Source: Martinezella lusitana (GTDB taxonomy: Bacteria > Pseudomonadota > Alphaproteobacteria > Rhizobiales > Rhizobiaceae). Taken from it: a stretch of DNA of 64,000 bases. Where the stretch lies: positions 124,001 through 188,000 of the forward strand of contig NZ_JAFEVL010000045.1 of the NCBI RefSeq assembly GCF_016901135.1, read 5' to 3'. Position numbers and translations under genes: made by a program. Positions within the stretch are counted from its first letter, which is position 1. Each line of letters opens with the position of its first letter. Below the pieces are notes generated by a model. That model ran no database searches. It saw only the letters and a list, made by a program, of their open reading frames with translations, and was not told the DNA's origin. Positions 43,110 through 51,796 of the stretch are shown here, piece after piece.

Positions 43110-44576
43110 TCAGCCGGCCTGTTTCAGGGCCGCCTTCTCTGCCCGCAGTTCCTCGATCGAGCGGACGTTGCGGCTGGCCGCACCCTTCCAGTCGCGCGTC
43201 TTGACCTTGCCGCGCGACAACCGATCCTTGGCTCCCTCCACCGCATGCGCATATTGCGGCAGCCAGCGGGCTTCGGCCACAACCATCTCGTCGACCATCT
43301 GCCAGACCTCCTCCGGTGTGGCGATGGCACCGACCAGCGGGTCGTGCAGGACCGCAAGCTTCAGCAGGTCGATATCGCCGCTGATTGCGGCGTGCACCGA
43401 CATGCGCTGGACGTTGATGGACGAGATGCAGGTTGCCGCGCAAGCCTCCGGCAATGTGATGCCCGCCACCATGTTGATGCCGAAGCGATCGACGAAACCG
43501 GGGGATTCGATGATGGCATCATCAGGCAGATTGGTGATGACGCCATTGTTCTTGACGTTGAAATGACCACGATAGACGCGGTTGGTCTCCAGCGCCTCCA
43601 GGATATGGCTCGCATGCTCGTTGGAGCGCTTGGCTGGATCGATCAGCTGCGAGGCGCTTTCGAGGATCTGCGGAAATTCCGTCTCGAACCAGTTGCGAGT
43701 CTCGGTCGAGTGGCGCAGGTAGCCGCCCGTCTCGCCGTGGATCCAATCGGACATGTCGATCCACCGGTTGATCTCGTCCGGCCGCTTGCGATACCAGGGC
43801 AGGTATTCGGACAGATGGCCGTTGCTTTCGGTGGAATAGACGCCGAACCGCTTCAGCACGTCGATGCGCAATTTCTCCTGCTGCGAAAAGACCGGATGCG
43901 CCTCGAAGGCGGCAATCAATTCGTCCTTGCCGATCTTGCGGCCGTTGAGCCGCAGGTCGACGAACCATGTCTGATGGTTGATGCCCGAGCAGATATAGTC
44001 GAGTTCGCTTTTGTCCTTTGCGCCGAGCACCTCTGCGATCTGTTCGGCGCCATGCTGGACGCCGTGGCAAAGACCGATCGTGTCGACCTTGCCGTATTCG
44101 ATCGCCGCCCAGGTATTCATTGCCATGGGGTTGGCGTAGTTCAGGAACTTGGCGCCGGGTTCGGCGACCTCGCGAATGTCCTTGCAGAAATCGAGAATGA
44201 CCGGGATGTTGCGCTGGCCGTACAGGATGCCGCCGGCGCAGATCGTATCGCCGACGCACTGGTCGATGCCATATTTCAGCGGGATGCGGATATCCTCGGC
44301 ATAGGCTTCCAGGCCACCGACCCGCACGCAGCTGATGATATAGCGCGCACCATCCAGTGCCTCGCGGCGGTCCGTGGTGGCGGTGACGCGTGTCGGCAGC
44401 TTGTTGGCCTCGACGATCCGGTCAAGGATCGCATTGATCATCGTCAAATTGTGCTCGCTAAGGTCGGTCAGCGCGAACTCCACGTCGCGAAATTCCGGCA
44501 CGCAGAGAATGTCGGTAAACAGCTTTTTCGTGAAGCCGACGCTGCCGGCACCGATAATGGCGATTTTGAAACTCAT
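43110..44576 (-). CDS. GH4 glycosidase, probable alpha-galactosidase
   Basis: About 488 residues. N-terminal FKIAIIGAGSVGFTKKLFTDIL binds NAD; GLCHGVQHGAEQ holds the metal Cys and CSGINHQTWFVDL the metal His; NYANPMAMNTWA is conserved. It is a distant relative of the other GH4 enzyme in this operon rather than a recent copy. ATG 44576 follows GAAGGTGAGG. It is the first gene of the minus-strand operon and shares its upstream region with the AraC regulator. In S. meliloti the corresponding genes are the agaL genes. Confidence 0.88.
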   Translation of the reverse strand: MSFKIAIIGAGSVGFTKKLFTDILCVPEFRDVEFALTDLSEHNLTMINAILDRIVEANKLPTRVTATTDRREALDGARYIISCVRVGGLEAYAEDIRIPLKYGIDQCVGDTICAGGILYGQRNIPVILDFCKDIREVAEPGAKFLNYANPMAMNTWAAIEYGKVDTIGLCHGVQHGAEQIAEVLGAKDKSELDYICSGINHQTWFVDLRLNGRKIGKDELIAAFEAHPVFSQQEKLRIDVLKRFGVYSTESNGHLSEYLPWYRKRPDEINRWIDMSDWIHGETGGYLRHSTETRNWFETEFPQILESASQLIDPAKRSNEHASHILEALETNRVYRGHFNVKNNGVITNLPDDAIIESPGFVDRFGINMVAGITLPEACAATCISSINVQRMSVHAAISGDIDLLKLAVLHDPLVGAIATPEEVWQMVDEMVVAEARWLPQYAHAVEGAKDRLSRGKVKTRDWKGAASRNVRSIEELRAEKAALKQAG

Positions 44577-44738
44577 GATCCTCACCTTCAGGTCGATCGA
44601 ACAAGCAGCAGCGGGGAAGACGACAGTATTTTCGTCCCATGATCGCAGCGGTTGCGAGACAGGGCGGAAATCGTGATTTTTCCTCCGTCCGCCGATCCTC
44701 TTCGGCGGGCAAGTGCTGTTTTCTGGCGGGATTATGCC

Positions 44739-44744
44739 TATAAT
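44739..44744 (+). promoter_or_regulatory. Possible -10 element of the AraC regulator gene
   Basis: A perfect TATAAT lies 45 bases before the GTG start in the 212-bp divergent gap between the GH4 gene and the regulator. No convincing -35 is seen at the normal spacing, which would suit an activated promoter. Confidence 0.35.
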
Positions 44745-44788
44745 AACCGGGCCGAACAGAGAACAATTATGCTTTCAAGGGTAATTTT

Positions 44789-45691
44789 GTGCTGCAGGAA
44801 TTGATCGATAATGGCCAGATCATGCGGACGGTTTCGCTGCCGCGCGGACGCCACCGGCTGCATGCCATGCCGACCAGCGCCGGCTATGAAATCAGGGACA
44901 ACGAGCTCTACGATTGGGACGGGCGCCGGCGCGGCCAGACGCCATTTACGGTGCTGCAGCATACTATCAGCGGCAGCGGCCGGCTGCGCTATGAAAACCG
45001 CAACTATCGCCTGGGCGCCGGCGATACGCTGCTGGTGCTCGTGCCGCACAATCACCGTTACTGGCTGGAAAAGGGCGAGCGCTGGGAATATTTCTGGATA
45101 TCGATGAACGGCGAGGAGGCGCTGCGCATCCATCGCCTGATTCTTGCGGCAGCCGGTCCTATCCTGCGATTGCAACAGGCTACGATCGATCATCTTGCCG
45201 ATTGCAGCCTGCGGCTCATCGCGGGGGCCAAGACGCCGGCCTCGGCTTCGGCCATCGCCTATGAGGCGGCCATGGCGCTCTATGACGACGTCTTCGGTTC
45301 GCATGCCTTCGCCGCCGACCGCTCCGCCATGCAGATCGTCATCGACTATATCGGCGCCAATCTCGACAAGCCGCTGCCGGTCAGCGAGCTTGCGAAGGCG
45401 AGCGGTCTCAGCCGCGCGCATTTTTCCCGCGTCTTTGCCGAAAGCGAAGGCGTGCCGCCGGCAGAATTCGTGCTGCAGCAGCGCATGCAGCGGGCGGCGA
45501 AGCTCCTGACGAAGGCAGCCTTCATTCCCGTCAAGGAAGTGGCGATCATGTCGGGCTTCGACGACGCCAATTATTTCTCCAAGGTGTTTCGCCGCATCTA
45601 CGGCATCAACCCGACCGAATTCCGCACGACAGGCATGTATGCCGCGGTGCGCAGCCCCACCGAGGAGACGAAGAGCGGACGAGGCCGCTAG
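44789..45691 (+). CDS. AraC-family transcriptional regulator (AgpT-like)
   Basis: 300 residues. The N-terminal cupin-like sensor domain (about 15-150) includes FTVLQHTISGSGRLRYENRNYRLGAGDTLLV. The C-terminal double helix-turn-helix (about 190-290) has LPVSELAKASGLSRAHFSRVFAESEGVPPAEFVLQQRM and VKEVAIMSGFDDANYFSKVFRRIYGINPTEFR. GTG 44789 follows AAGGG at 8 bases. It is divergent from the alpha-galactoside operon, as expected for its activator; S. meliloti AgpT is an AraC-type activator of that operon. Confidence 0.88.
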   Translation: MLQELIDNGQIMRTVSLPRGRHRLHAMPTSAGYEIRDNELYDWDGRRRGQTPFTVLQHTISGSGRLRYENRNYRLGAGDTLLVLVPHNHRYWLEKGERWEYFWISMNGEEALRIHRLILAAAGPILRLQQATIDHLADCSLRLIAGAKTPASASAIAYEAAMALYDDVFGSHAFAADRSAMQIVIDYIGANLDKPLPVSELAKASGLSRAHFSRVFAESEGVPPAEFVLQQRMQRAAKLLTKAAFIPVKEVAIMSGFDDANYFSKVFRRIYGINPTEFRTTGMYAAVRSPTEETKSGRGR

Positions 45692-45890
45692 ACCGATCGC
45701 AGGCAACGTCACGAGCGTTGCGGCCGGCAATGTTTGGAAATTGAAAACCGCCAACCGGTCGCATTGCGCTGATATCGCGAGCCTGTATAGATATCGCCCC
45801 GAGGTGACCAGCCAGCGTCGCCGTGCGTCTGCTTTTCCAGCCAACATATGTTCGTCCCGGATGCGACGGGCTCTATCGATAGGATTGAAT

Positions 45891-48134
45891 ATGCGTTCTG
45901 TTGTCGCCTTCAACGAATCCTGGACGTTCCGTGAAGGGTTCTCGCCCGCAGATGCCGGCCGCCCGCAAGGGGGGCAGATCGTCACGCTGCCGCATAACGC
46001 AGTCGAACTGCCGTTCAACTATTTCGATGAGAAATCTTATCAGCGCGCTTTCACCTATCAGAAGATATTGAACTGGAGCGACGATTTTGCCGGGCGGGAG
46101 GTGTCGCTGATCTTCGACGCCGCCATGGCCGATGCCGTCGTCTATTTGAACGGCGAGGAGATCGTCGCCCACGAGGATGGCTACACGCCCTTCGAGGCGC
46201 GCTTGACCGGCCGCCTGCGGCAAGGCGAGAATCTTCTCACCGTCAAGATCGATGGCAGCGAGAACCCGGAAATCCCGCCTTTCGGCGGCCGGATCGATTA
46301 TCTCACCTATGCCGGCATCTATCGCGATGTCTGGTTGAAGCTCGCCGCTCCCGTATCGATCGCCAACATCAAGGTCGAGACCGGCAATGTGCTTGCCGAT
46401 CTCAAATCCGCGACGGTGCGTTGCGATCTGGCAAATCCGCAAGACCTGGCTTTCAAGGGCATGGTCACCGTCACCCTGCGCGCCGCCGATGGCACAGTCC
46501 TGGCTTCGGCACATGCCGAAACCTCCGGTGAGAGCGTGACGGTCGCGTTCGATCGCTTGACTGGCATTTCGCTTTGGGACCTCGACAATCCCGCGCTCTA
46601 TGCGGCCGAAGTCGAGCTTACGACCGATCATGGACCGGATCGCCACGCCACCACTTTCGGATTCCGTACCGCCACCTTCACCGCCGAGGGCTTTCTTCTG
46701 AACGGCAGGAAGCTGAAATTGCGCGGGCTGAACCGTCATCAGGCTTTCCCTTATGTCGGCTACGCCATGGGCCGGTCGGCGCAGGAGCGTGACGCCGAGA
46801 TCATGAAGCAAACGCTGAAGTGCAATATCGTGCGCACCTCGCATTACCCGCAGTCGAAGTGGTTCCTCGATCATTGCGACCGCATTGGCCTTCTGGTTTT
46901 CGAGGAGATCCCAGGCTGGCAGCATATCGGCGGAGAGGAATGGCAGCAGGAAGCGATCCACAACGTGCGGCGCATGATCGAGCGTGACTGGAACCATCCC
47001 TCGATCATCATCTGGGGCGTGCGCATCAACGAATCCCAGGATTCCCATGATTTTTACGCCGAGACGAACCGGCTTGCGCGCGAACTCGATCCGACGCGCC
47101 AGACCGGCGGCGTTCGCTATATCACCGAGAGCGAAATGCTCGAGGACGTCTATACGATGAACGATTTCATCCTCGGCAACGAGGAACTGCCGGGCGCCAA
47201 CCGGCCGCGCACGCCGCTGAGGCCACAGCAGGAAAATACCGGTCTTTCCAAGGACGTGCCCTATCTGATCACCGAATTCGGCGGTCATATGTACCCGACG
47301 AAGATCTACGATCAGGAGCAGCGCCAGGCCGAGCATGTGCGCCGGCATCTGGAGGTGCTGAATGCCGCCTATGGCGATCCGTCGATCTCGGGCGCCATCG
47401 GCTGGTGCATGTTCGACTACAATACCCATAGCGATTTCGGCTCGGGCGACCGCATTTGCTACCACGGCGTCATGGACATGTTCCGCGAACCGAAATTTGC
47501 CGCTTACGCCTATGCCAGCCAGTGCGAACCCTCCGAGGAGGTCGTGATGAAGCCGGTGACGATCTGGGCGCGCGGCGAGCGCAATATCGGCGGCGCCTTG
47601 CCGCTCATCGTGCTCACAAATTGCGACGAAGTCGAGCTGCGTTATGGTTCGCTTACCAAGCGCCTCGGCCCGGATCGCGAGACCTTCCCGCATCTGCCGC
47701 ATCCGCCCGTCGTTTTCGATCACCGCAATTTCACTCCCGACGAGTTGGGTGTGTGGGGCATGGAATGGGAGGACGTGCAATTCACCGGCTATATCGACGG
47801 CAAGCCGGTGGCGGCGCTGAAGATGGTTGCCAATCCGCTTCCGACCACGCTTCAGGTCGAAGCCGATGCCGATACCTTGCACGCAGGTGAGCGCGATACG
47901 GTGCGCGTCATCGTCCGCGCGCTCGACCAGGCCGGCTCGCGGCTGCCCTTCCTCAACGATATCGTCACCATTACCATCGATGGCCCGGCGCGGGTGATCG
48001 GTCCACAGGCGGTTGCGCTCCAGGGAGGCACGACCGGTTTCTGGCTTCAGGCAGCGGGTGAGGCCGGCGCGATCACGATCGAGGTTTCGTCTTCGCGTTT
48101 CGCGAACCGTAAGCTGACGCTGACGGCGCAGTGA
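45891..48134 (+). CDS. GH2-family beta-galactosidase/beta-glucuronidase-like enzyme
   Basis: About 747 residues, cytoplasmic (no signal peptide). Domain order: sugar-binding jelly roll (about 1-160), immunoglobulin-like sandwich (160-255), TIM barrel (255-550), C-terminal beta domains. The acid/base Glu is in WGVRINESQD and the nucleophile in LITEFGGHMYPT. KLRGLNRHQAFPYVG starts the barrel. ATG 45891 has AGGA 6 bases upstream; frames open further back lack this. It follows the AraC gene by 199 bases and may share its regulation. Confidence 0.87.
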   Translation: MRSVVAFNESWTFREGFSPADAGRPQGGQIVTLPHNAVELPFNYFDEKSYQRAFTYQKILNWSDDFAGREVSLIFDAAMADAVVYLNGEEIVAHEDGYTPFEARLTGRLRQGENLLTVKIDGSENPEIPPFGGRIDYLTYAGIYRDVWLKLAAPVSIANIKVETGNVLADLKSATVRCDLANPQDLAFKGMVTVTLRAADGTVLASAHAETSGESVTVAFDRLTGISLWDLDNPALYAAEVELTTDHGPDRHATTFGFRTATFTAEGFLLNGRKLKLRGLNRHQAFPYVGYAMGRSAQERDAEIMKQTLKCNIVRTSHYPQSKWFLDHCDRIGLLVFEEIPGWQHIGGEEWQQEAIHNVRRMIERDWNHPSIIIWGVRINESQDSHDFYAETNRLARELDPTRQTGGVRYITESEMLEDVYTMNDFILGNEELPGANRPRTPLRPQQENTGLSKDVPYLITEFGGHMYPTKIYDQEQRQAEHVRRHLEVLNAAYGDPSISGAIGWCMFDYNTHSDFGSGDRICYHGVMDMFREPKFAAYAYASQCEPSEEVVMKPVTIWARGERNIGGALPLIVLTNCDEVELRYGSLTKRLGPDRETFPHLPHPPVVFDHRNFTPDELGVWGMEWEDVQFTGYIDGKPVAALKMVANPLPTTLQVEADADTLHAGERDTVRVIVRALDQAGSRLPFLNDIVTITIDGPARVIGPQAVALQGGTTGFWLQAAGEAGAITIEVSSSRFANRKLTLTAQ

Positions 48135-48143
48135 CCAACGGAA

Positions 48144-48163
48144 GAGGCGATCGCGATCGCCTC
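48144..48163. repeat. Perfect 20-bp palindrome between convergent genes
   Basis: GAGGCGATCG is followed at once by its reverse complement CGATCGCCTC. It lies 9 bases after the GH2 stop and 56 before the end of the convergent GntR gene. With no U-tract it is a poor terminator in either direction; a hairpin for transcript ends or a protein site are both possible. Confidence 0.55.
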
Positions 48164-48219
48164 GGTCGGTGAGATCCCGGGGACGCCCGGCGAAGGAAGG
48201 CCGGGCCGGTTTGCCGCTT

Positions 48220-49131
48220 TCAGGCGGCCGATCCGGCAAGCTCGGTTGCGGTCTGCGGGATCGACTGCAGCAGCGTCTGCCGCGCAGAGGCGAGATGGCT
48301 GCGGCAGGCGGCGTCGATCCGTTGCGGGTCGCGCGATTGCAGCGCTTCGATATAGTCGAGATGTTCGGCGATGGCGCGCGCGTTGCGTTCGCGGGCGAAC
48401 GCCTTGTTCCACTGATAGTGATAGTGGAACACGATGGCGATAACATCGTAGAAATCGGCGATGAAGCGATTGTTCGAAGCGCGATGGATGAGCAGGTGAA
48501 ACTTCTCGTCGAGGCGCGAAAAGTCACGGTAGCGCACGTCGAAATCCTCGATCAGGTCGTGATGTTCCCGCTCGATCGCCTTGAGAGCTTTCCACGCATG
48601 ATGATCCGGGGGCAGGCGACCGAATTCGGCCGCTGAATGCATTTCGAACATTTCCCGCACATCGGCCAGTTCCAGTGCGAATTCCCTGGTAAAGCCCTTG
48701 AGGATCCAATGGCTGTTCGGTCGTTTCTCGATCAGGCCGAAGCGGCTGAAGCGGATGAGGAATTCGCGCACGACGGAGGTGCCGGTGCCGATCTCGCGTG
48801 CCAGTTCCAGCTCGTTGATCTGCATGCCGGGCTGCGCCTCGTCGGACATGATGCGCAGCATGAAGCTGCGCTCGATGATATCGTGCAGCGAATTGGTTTC
48901 TTCCTCCGGAAAGAAATCGGCCTGCGTTGGCTGCCGCAGCACCGTCTTCTGCCGCTTGTTCCAGAGAATGATGCCAGCGTCACTTAGACGCATCAGGATG
49001 GCTCTCGCCGTACTGCGGCTGACGCCGAGTTCGGCGGCGATGTCGGGCTCGCTCGGCAGCGCGGTATCGGCCTTCAGACCGGCCGCATAGCGGTTGTACG
49101 CCTCCTTGAAGAGCGTGTTTTGTCTTGCCAT
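48220..49131 (-). CDS. GntR-family regulator with two tandem winged helices and an FCD domain
   Basis: About 303 residues. HTH 1 at about 8-65 contains LPSEPDIAAELGVSRSTARAILMRLSDAGII. HTH 2 at about 82-146 contains INELELAREIGTGTSVVREFLIRFSRFGLIEKR, the usual FadR-type head. The ligand-binding FCD domain follows (about 150-280: DEKFHLLIHRASNNRFI, EHLDYIEALQSRD). A second head is unusual. ATG 49131 follows GAGGGGGAA. It is divergent from the aldo/keto reductase and sugar importer genes, which it probably controls. Confidence 0.85.
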   Translation of the reverse strand: MARQNTLFKEAYNRYAAGLKADTALPSEPDIAAELGVSRSTARAILMRLSDAGIILWNKRQKTVLRQPTQADFFPEEETNSLHDIIERSFMLRIMSDEAQPGMQINELELAREIGTGTSVVREFLIRFSRFGLIEKRPNSHWILKGFTREFALELADVREMFEMHSAAEFGRLPPDHHAWKALKAIEREHHDLIEDFDVRYRDFSRLDEKFHLLIHRASNNRFIADFYDVIAIVFHYHYQWNKAFARERNARAIAEHLDYIEALQSRDPQRIDAACRSHLASARQTLLQSIPQTATELAGSAA

Positions 49132-49513
49132 TTCCCCCTCGCGTATCGTCGCCGCTCTTTGTTGGCGGCGCTGTCTGAACCATGATCGGATGGCAGTCAA
49201 TTGCAGGAGTATTGTTGGAACCGTCTTGGCCGCCTTCCTCCAGGGCGGTCAGCGATTTCCTCGTTGACTTCAAAATGTTTATTGTAGATAAAAAACAAAA
49301 GCAATTGGCGAATGGAATGTTGAAAACTTCCCGTTACGCCAATGACCAGGGAGGAGAAGTGAATGACCGGTCCCGGATCCTTCTGCCTGACGGCAGCGGC
49401 CAGCCATGATTCCGGCCTTGTCGCCATCGATGGATATTGCAGGACATAAGTGTTCGGGCTTCAGTGGCCGGATACGATGGAAATTGAAATAGCGTCATCA
49501 CAAGGGAGAGGTG
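49132..49513. promoter_or_regulatory. 382-bp divergent regulatory region
   Basis: Separates the GntR gene from the aldo/keto reductase gene. It has an AT-rich core at about 49270-49305 where TTTAT (49278-49282) and ATAAA (49288-49292) form an inverted repeat around TGTAG. That is a candidate GntR operator. No gene is seen; short frames here are antisense to the flanking genes or lack ribosome sites. Confidence 0.4.
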
Positions 49514-50533
49514 ATGAAGAGAAGAACAATCGGCAGGACAGGCCTGGAGGTCACCGAAATCAGCTTCGGCGCTGCGGCCTTGGGCGGTCTCTATCGTGCT
49601 TGCCCCCGCGACCAGGCGATGGAGACTTTGCAGGCTGCCTGGGACAGCGGCATCCGCTATTTCGATGTCGCACCTTGGTATGGTTTTGGTCTTGGCGAGC
49701 GCTATGTCGGCGATTTCCTGCGCGACCAGCCGGAAGACAGCTATGTGCTTTCGACCAAGGTCGGACGCTTGATGCGCCCGGTGCCGAGCGACAAGGTGCC
49801 GAACTACGGCTATGTCGATCCGCTGCCGTTCGATGCCGACTATGACTATTCCTATGACGGCATCATGCGGTCGGTGGAATTCAGCTATGCCCGCCTCGGC
49901 CTCAACCGCATCGACATGCTCTACGTCCACGACATTGGCGGCTATACGCACGGCAAGGCGCTGAACGAGCGCTATCTCGGCCAGCTCCTGGGATCCGGAT
50001 TGAAGGCGCTGGAGGAGCTGAAATCATCAGGCACGATCAAGGCCTATGGTCTCGGCGTCAACGAGGTGCCCGTTTGCCTCGATGTCATGCGTGCAGCCGA
50101 TATCGACTGTATCCTTCTGGCGGGCCGCTATACGCTGCTGGACCGTTCCGCAGTCGCGGAGCTGCTGCCACTTTGTGAAAAGAAGGGCACGTCGCTGGTC
50201 GTCGGTGGCGTCTTCAATTCCGGTATTCTTGCGACAGGCCCGGTGCCCGACGCGCATTTCGACTATCTTCCGGCAACGCCGGATGTTCTGGCCAAGGTTG
50301 GTGCGATGGAAGAGATCGCACGCAAGCATGGCCTATCGCTTGCCCAGCCGGCACTTCAGTTCCCGTTGCGCCACCCTTGCGTGGCCTCGGTTCTGATCGG
50401 CACGGCGAAAGCGACAAGTCTCGTTCGCAATATGCAGCTCGTGGAACCTCGGCTTCCCGGCAGCCTCTATGCGGAATTTGAAGGATTGACCCTGGTTGCA
50501 CCGCCGTTGGGAGACGAGGCTGTCCGGGTGTAG
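49514..50533 (+). CDS. Aldo/keto reductase, aldose 1-dehydrogenase type
   Basis: About 339 residues, NAD(P)-dependent TIM barrel. Catalytic Asp-Tyr in YFDVAPWYGFGLGERYVG (near 50-65), Lys in VLSTKVGRLM and His in MLYVHDIGG. The cofactor end has VASVLIGTAKATSLVRNMQL. The sequence resembles L-fucose / D-threo-aldose 1-dehydrogenases and pyridoxal 4-dehydrogenase. Next to a sugar ABC importer, oxidation of a free aldose to its lactone is the likely role. ATG 49514 follows GGGAGAGG by 4 bases; GTG 49511 is also in frame. Confidence 0.87.
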   Translation: MKRRTIGRTGLEVTEISFGAAALGGLYRACPRDQAMETLQAAWDSGIRYFDVAPWYGFGLGERYVGDFLRDQPEDSYVLSTKVGRLMRPVPSDKVPNYGYVDPLPFDADYDYSYDGIMRSVEFSYARLGLNRIDMLYVHDIGGYTHGKALNERYLGQLLGSGLKALEELKSSGTIKAYGLGVNEVPVCLDVMRAADIDCILLAGRYTLLDRSAVAELLPLCEKKGTSLVVGGVFNSGILATGPVPDAHFDYLPATPDVLAKVGAMEEIARKHGLSLAQPALQFPLRHPCVASVLIGTAKATSLVRNMQLVEPRLPGSLYAEFEGLTLVAPPLGDEAVRV

Positions 50534-50714
50534 GCAGAGATAGTAGCTATCGGGCCGTCGGGAGAGACGGCTTCGAGGAGGAGGAAAGCCTGTTTTGGCG
50601 TCGGTGGCCAATGCCGCTGCGCGATGTGTGATGCCTCAGGGCGTCACGATACCGAGCCGTAAGCGTTCAACGGCGGGTGTGCAGGAGAACAGAGCGCGTT
50701 GAGAGGAGAAGCAG

Positions 50715-51704
50715 ATGAATATTGCCAAGTCACTTCTGACCCGTCGCAGCCTTGCCGGTCTTGCCGGCGCTGCCTTCATCGCAATGGCCATGCCGGCGCA
50801 GTCTTTCGCGGCCGATGTGACCATTCCCATCATCGTCAAGGACACGACGTCCTTCTACTGGCAGATCGTTCTCGCCGGCGCACGCCAGGCGGGCAAGGAT
50901 CTCGGCGTCAAGGTGCCGGAACTGGGTGCGCAGGCTGAAACCGACGTCAACGGTCAGATCAGCATTCTTGAAAACGCCGTTGCCGGCAAGCCGGCCGCAA
51001 TCGTCATCTCGCCGACCGAGTTCAAGGCGCTCGGCAAGCCCGTGGACGAAGCAGCGAAGTCCGTTCCGATTATCGGCATCGACTCCGGCGCCGACTCTAA
51101 GGCTTTTAAGTCATTTCTGACCACCGACAACACTCAGGGCGGCCGTATTGCTGCTGATGGCCTTGCCGCTGCGATCAAGCAAATGACCGGCAAGGATGAG
51201 GGCGATGTCGTCATCATCACCAACACGCCCGGAGCTGGTTCTCTCGAACAGCGCCGCACGGGCTTCCTGGATCAGGTCAAGACCAAGTATCCGGGCCTGA
51301 AGGTCGTCGCCGACAAGTATGCTGACGGTCAGGCAACGACCGGCCTCAACATCATGACTGACCTGATCACGGCAAATCCGAAGATCGTTGGCGTCTTTGC
51401 CTCCAATCTGATCATGGCGCAGGGTGTCGGCCAGGCCATTGCTGAAAACAAGCTCAGTGACAAGGTCAAGGTCATCGGCTTCGATAGCGACGACAAGACC
51501 CTCGGCTTCCTCAAGAGCGGCGCCATTGCCGGTCTCGTCGTTCAGGACCCGTACCGCATGGGGTACGATGGCATCAAGACCGCTCTCGCCGTCTCCAAGG
51601 GTGAAAAGGTTGAAGCCAACGTCGACACCGGCGCCAACCTCGTGACCAAGGCCAACATGAGCGATCCAAAGATCGAGGCCTTGATCAACCCGAAGGTCAA
51701 GTAA
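50715..51704 (+). CDS. Periplasmic sugar-binding protein, ribose (RbsB) type
   Basis: 329 residues. N-terminal LLTRRSLAGLAGAAFIAMAMPAQSFA is a signal peptide with a twin-Arg look, cleaved near residue 33. The periplasmic-binding fold follows: IPIIVKDTTSFYWQIVLAGARQAG, IIGIDSGADS, VIGFDSDDKTLGFLKSG. It lies 181 bases after the aldo/keto reductase gene and is followed by a strong terminator, so its own transcript may be more abundant than the rest of the operon. The sugar is not identifiable. Confidence 0.9.
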   Translation: MNIAKSLLTRRSLAGLAGAAFIAMAMPAQSFAADVTIPIIVKDTTSFYWQIVLAGARQAGKDLGVKVPELGAQAETDVNGQISILENAVAGKPAAIVISPTEFKALGKPVDEAAKSVPIIGIDSGADSKAFKSFLTTDNTQGGRIAADGLAAAIKQMTGKDEGDVVIITNTPGAGSLEQRRTGFLDQVKTKYPGLKVVADKYADGQATTGLNIMTDLITANPKIVGVFASNLIMAQGVGQAIAENKLSDKVKVIGFDSDDKTLGFLKSGAIAGLVVQDPYRMGYDGIKTALAVSKGEKVEANVDTGANLVTKANMSDPKIEALINPKVK

Positions 51705-51712
51705 AGCCTTGA

Positions 51713-51744
51713 GGCCGCGCCCGATCCATCGGGCGCGGCCTTTT
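51713..51744 (+). terminator. Strong terminator/attenuator after the sugar SBP gene
   Basis: GGCCGCGCCCGAT (51713-51725) and ATCGGGCGCGGCC (51728-51740) form a perfect 13-bp inverted repeat followed by TTTT. It lies 8 bases after the SBP stop and 52 before the ATPase gene, so read-through to the ATPase and permease is likely partial. Confidence 0.85.
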
Positions 51745-51796
51745 CGTCTGTCCGCTTCTTGGGCGGCCGCGCGGTGATGCCAGAGGGAGGAGACCC

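Noticed and set aside
43038..44642. 534-codon plus-strand frame opposite the first GH4 gene
   Set aside because: The minus strand encodes a complete GH4 enzyme; the plus-strand translation has no domain.
45873..48527. 884-codon open frame on the minus strand
   Set aside because: It is antisense to the GH2 gene and runs into the GntR gene out of frame. No motif, no ribosome site, typical shadow composition.
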